From assembly GCA_904386005.1 (NCBI GenBank), contig CAJFKR010000001.1, positions 101,130 to 139,524 on the forward strand: DNA of 38,395 bases, written 5' to 3'. The DNA comes from Candidatus Flemingiibacterium merdigallinarum. Lineage in GTDB: Bacteria > Bacillota > Clostridia > Oscillospirales > CAG-272. The position numbers and the translations under genes are program-made. A model generated the notes under the pieces. That model was not told where the DNA came from, ran no database searches, and saw nothing but the letters and a program-made list of their open reading frames with translations. The first letter of the stretch is position 1; every line of letters begins with the position of its first letter. Shown piece after piece: positions 37,717-38,395 of the stretch.

Positions 37717-38395
37717 GCGCGACGGTGAGGGATATAGCGCGGCTCGCCGGAGTGTCAATAAGCACGGTGTCGCGCGTACTCAACGACATGGACTGCGTCG
37801 ACGACGCGACCCGCGAGCGGGTCAAGCGAGTGATGAACGAACAGGGCTATGTCCGCCGACCGCGCGTCAAGCCGTCCGACCGTGCGCGCACGGTCTGCAT
37901 AGTCCTGTCGGACGACACCGACCGGAGTATACATTCGCATCCGACCGTATACACGATTCTCGGCGGGCTGACCTCGAGGCTGAACGAGCTGAATATCGGC
38001 AACAGCCTGTTTATGCTGGGCGACGCCGAGCGGGGCGCGGGCGCGCTGCTGTCGGCAAAGGCCGACGGCTATATCTTCATCCGCACGCGCCGCGAGCAGG
38101 AGGACATAGTGATACCAAAGCTGCTTGAGCAGCGAAACGCTCCGGTCATGGCGGTCAACCGCCTGCTTGACGATCAGCGGGTGAGCTATGTCAACCTCGA
38201 CGACTACGCCGCGGTCTGTCACGCGACCGAGCATCTTATCAAGCTGGGACACCGCAGGATTGGATTTGTTATGGGGGAGGAGTCGCTGCGCAACTCGACT
38301 CTGCGCCGCGACGGATATCTTGCGGCGATGAAGCAGCACGGGCTCGAGGTCGACGGCGATTGGGTGCTGTCGGGGGCGTACAGCGAGGACTACGG
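37713..38395 (+). CDS. LacI-family transcriptional regulator, 3' end cut by window
   Basis: Open from the ATG at 37713 to the window end, 227 residues visible. N-terminal helix-turn-helix and hinge: TVRDIARLAGVSISTVSRVLN is the LacI signature, followed by ATRERVKRVMNEQGYVRRP. The effector-binding domain begins at about residue 62 (TVCIVLSDDTDRS) and continues through VNLDDYAAVCHATEHLIKLG and RRIGFVMGEES, the typical second-lobe motif. It overlaps the lyase gene by four bases (ATGA), so the two are coupled. It probably represses this divergent locus until the sugar appears; the inverted repeat at 36534-36555 is the candidate operator. Confidence 0.92.
   Translation, partial: MSATVRDIARLAGVSISTVSRVLNDMDCVDDATRERVKRVMNEQGYVRRPRVKPSDRARTVCIVLSDDTDRSIHSHPTVYTILGGLTSRLNELNIGNSLFMLGDAERGAGALLSAKADGYIFIRTRREQEDIVIPKLLEQRNAPVMAVNRLLDDQRVSYVNLDDYAAVCHATEHLIKLGHRRIGFVMGEESLRNSTLRRDGYLAAMKQHGLEVDGDWVLSGAYSEDY

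Overview
The window reads as chromosomal DNA of a Gram-positive Bacillota, most likely an uncultured member of class Clostridia. This is inferred from strong AGGAGG-type ribosome binding sites, TTGACA-17-TATAAT promoters, several TTG starts, the rimP-nusA-ylxR-ylxQ-infB order, lipoprotein signal peptides with a clear lipobox, and an SLH-domain surface protein. Coding GC is moderate to high, but one block (about 19.1-19.98 kb) is clearly AT-rich. No rRNA, tRNA, CRISPR array, transposase or phage gene was seen.

Layout. (1) 0-4 kb: the end of one P-II-like gene and a complete second one, then two lipoproteins; the second appears to carry a solute-binding-protein domain behind a propeller-like region. 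(2) 4.2-9.2 kb, minus strand: proA, an array of palindromes, a GH78-type alpha-L-rhamnosidase and two unknown membrane proteins. (3) 9.5-19.1 kb, plus strand: a XerC/D-type recombinase, an elaborate leader with two promoters and a strong terminator between them, then rimP, nusA, rnpM(ylxR), a repeat-expanded ylxQ, a repeat-expanded infB, prfB and a small membrane protein. (4) 19.2-20.7 kb: an AT-rich islet with a Cys-rich secreted protein, then an unknown membrane-anchored protein. (5) 20.8-27.7 kb: an SLH-transglutaminase protein, a Gfo/Idh/MocA oxidoreductase, a second propeller/solute-binding lipoprotein, a tiny Asn/Gln-rich protein and another lipoprotein. (6) 27.8-31.4 kb, minus strand: ispD, a DUF11-like protein behind a leader that can sequester its ribosome binding site, and a conventional solute-binding lipoprotein. 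(7) 31.5-38.4 kb: a divergent carbohydrate locus. On the minus strand are a beta-helix protein, an IlvD/Edd-family dehydratase and a GH101/GH129-like hydrolase; on the plus strand are a DapA-family lyase and a LacI-type regulator cut by the window end. Together these suggest breakdown of a glycan to a sugar acid, dehydration, then aldol cleavage.

The most interesting signal is not a protein. Four intergenic segments (3974-4109, 8441-8517, 18608-18737, 36340-36454) are copies of one structured element. It has a leading hairpin, a multi-branched stem, a conserved ACATCGACAT-like linker, a purine-rich Shine-Dalgarno-like stretch, a last hairpin and an ATGGTCATAA-like end. The two full copies differ at several stem positions in a compensatory way. 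One copy fills most of the 5' leader between a predicted promoter and its gene. This looks like either an undescribed cis-regulatory RNA or a mobile palindromic repeat recruited as a leader. A different branched leader (29642-29720) pairs away the ribosome binding site of the DUF11-like gene.
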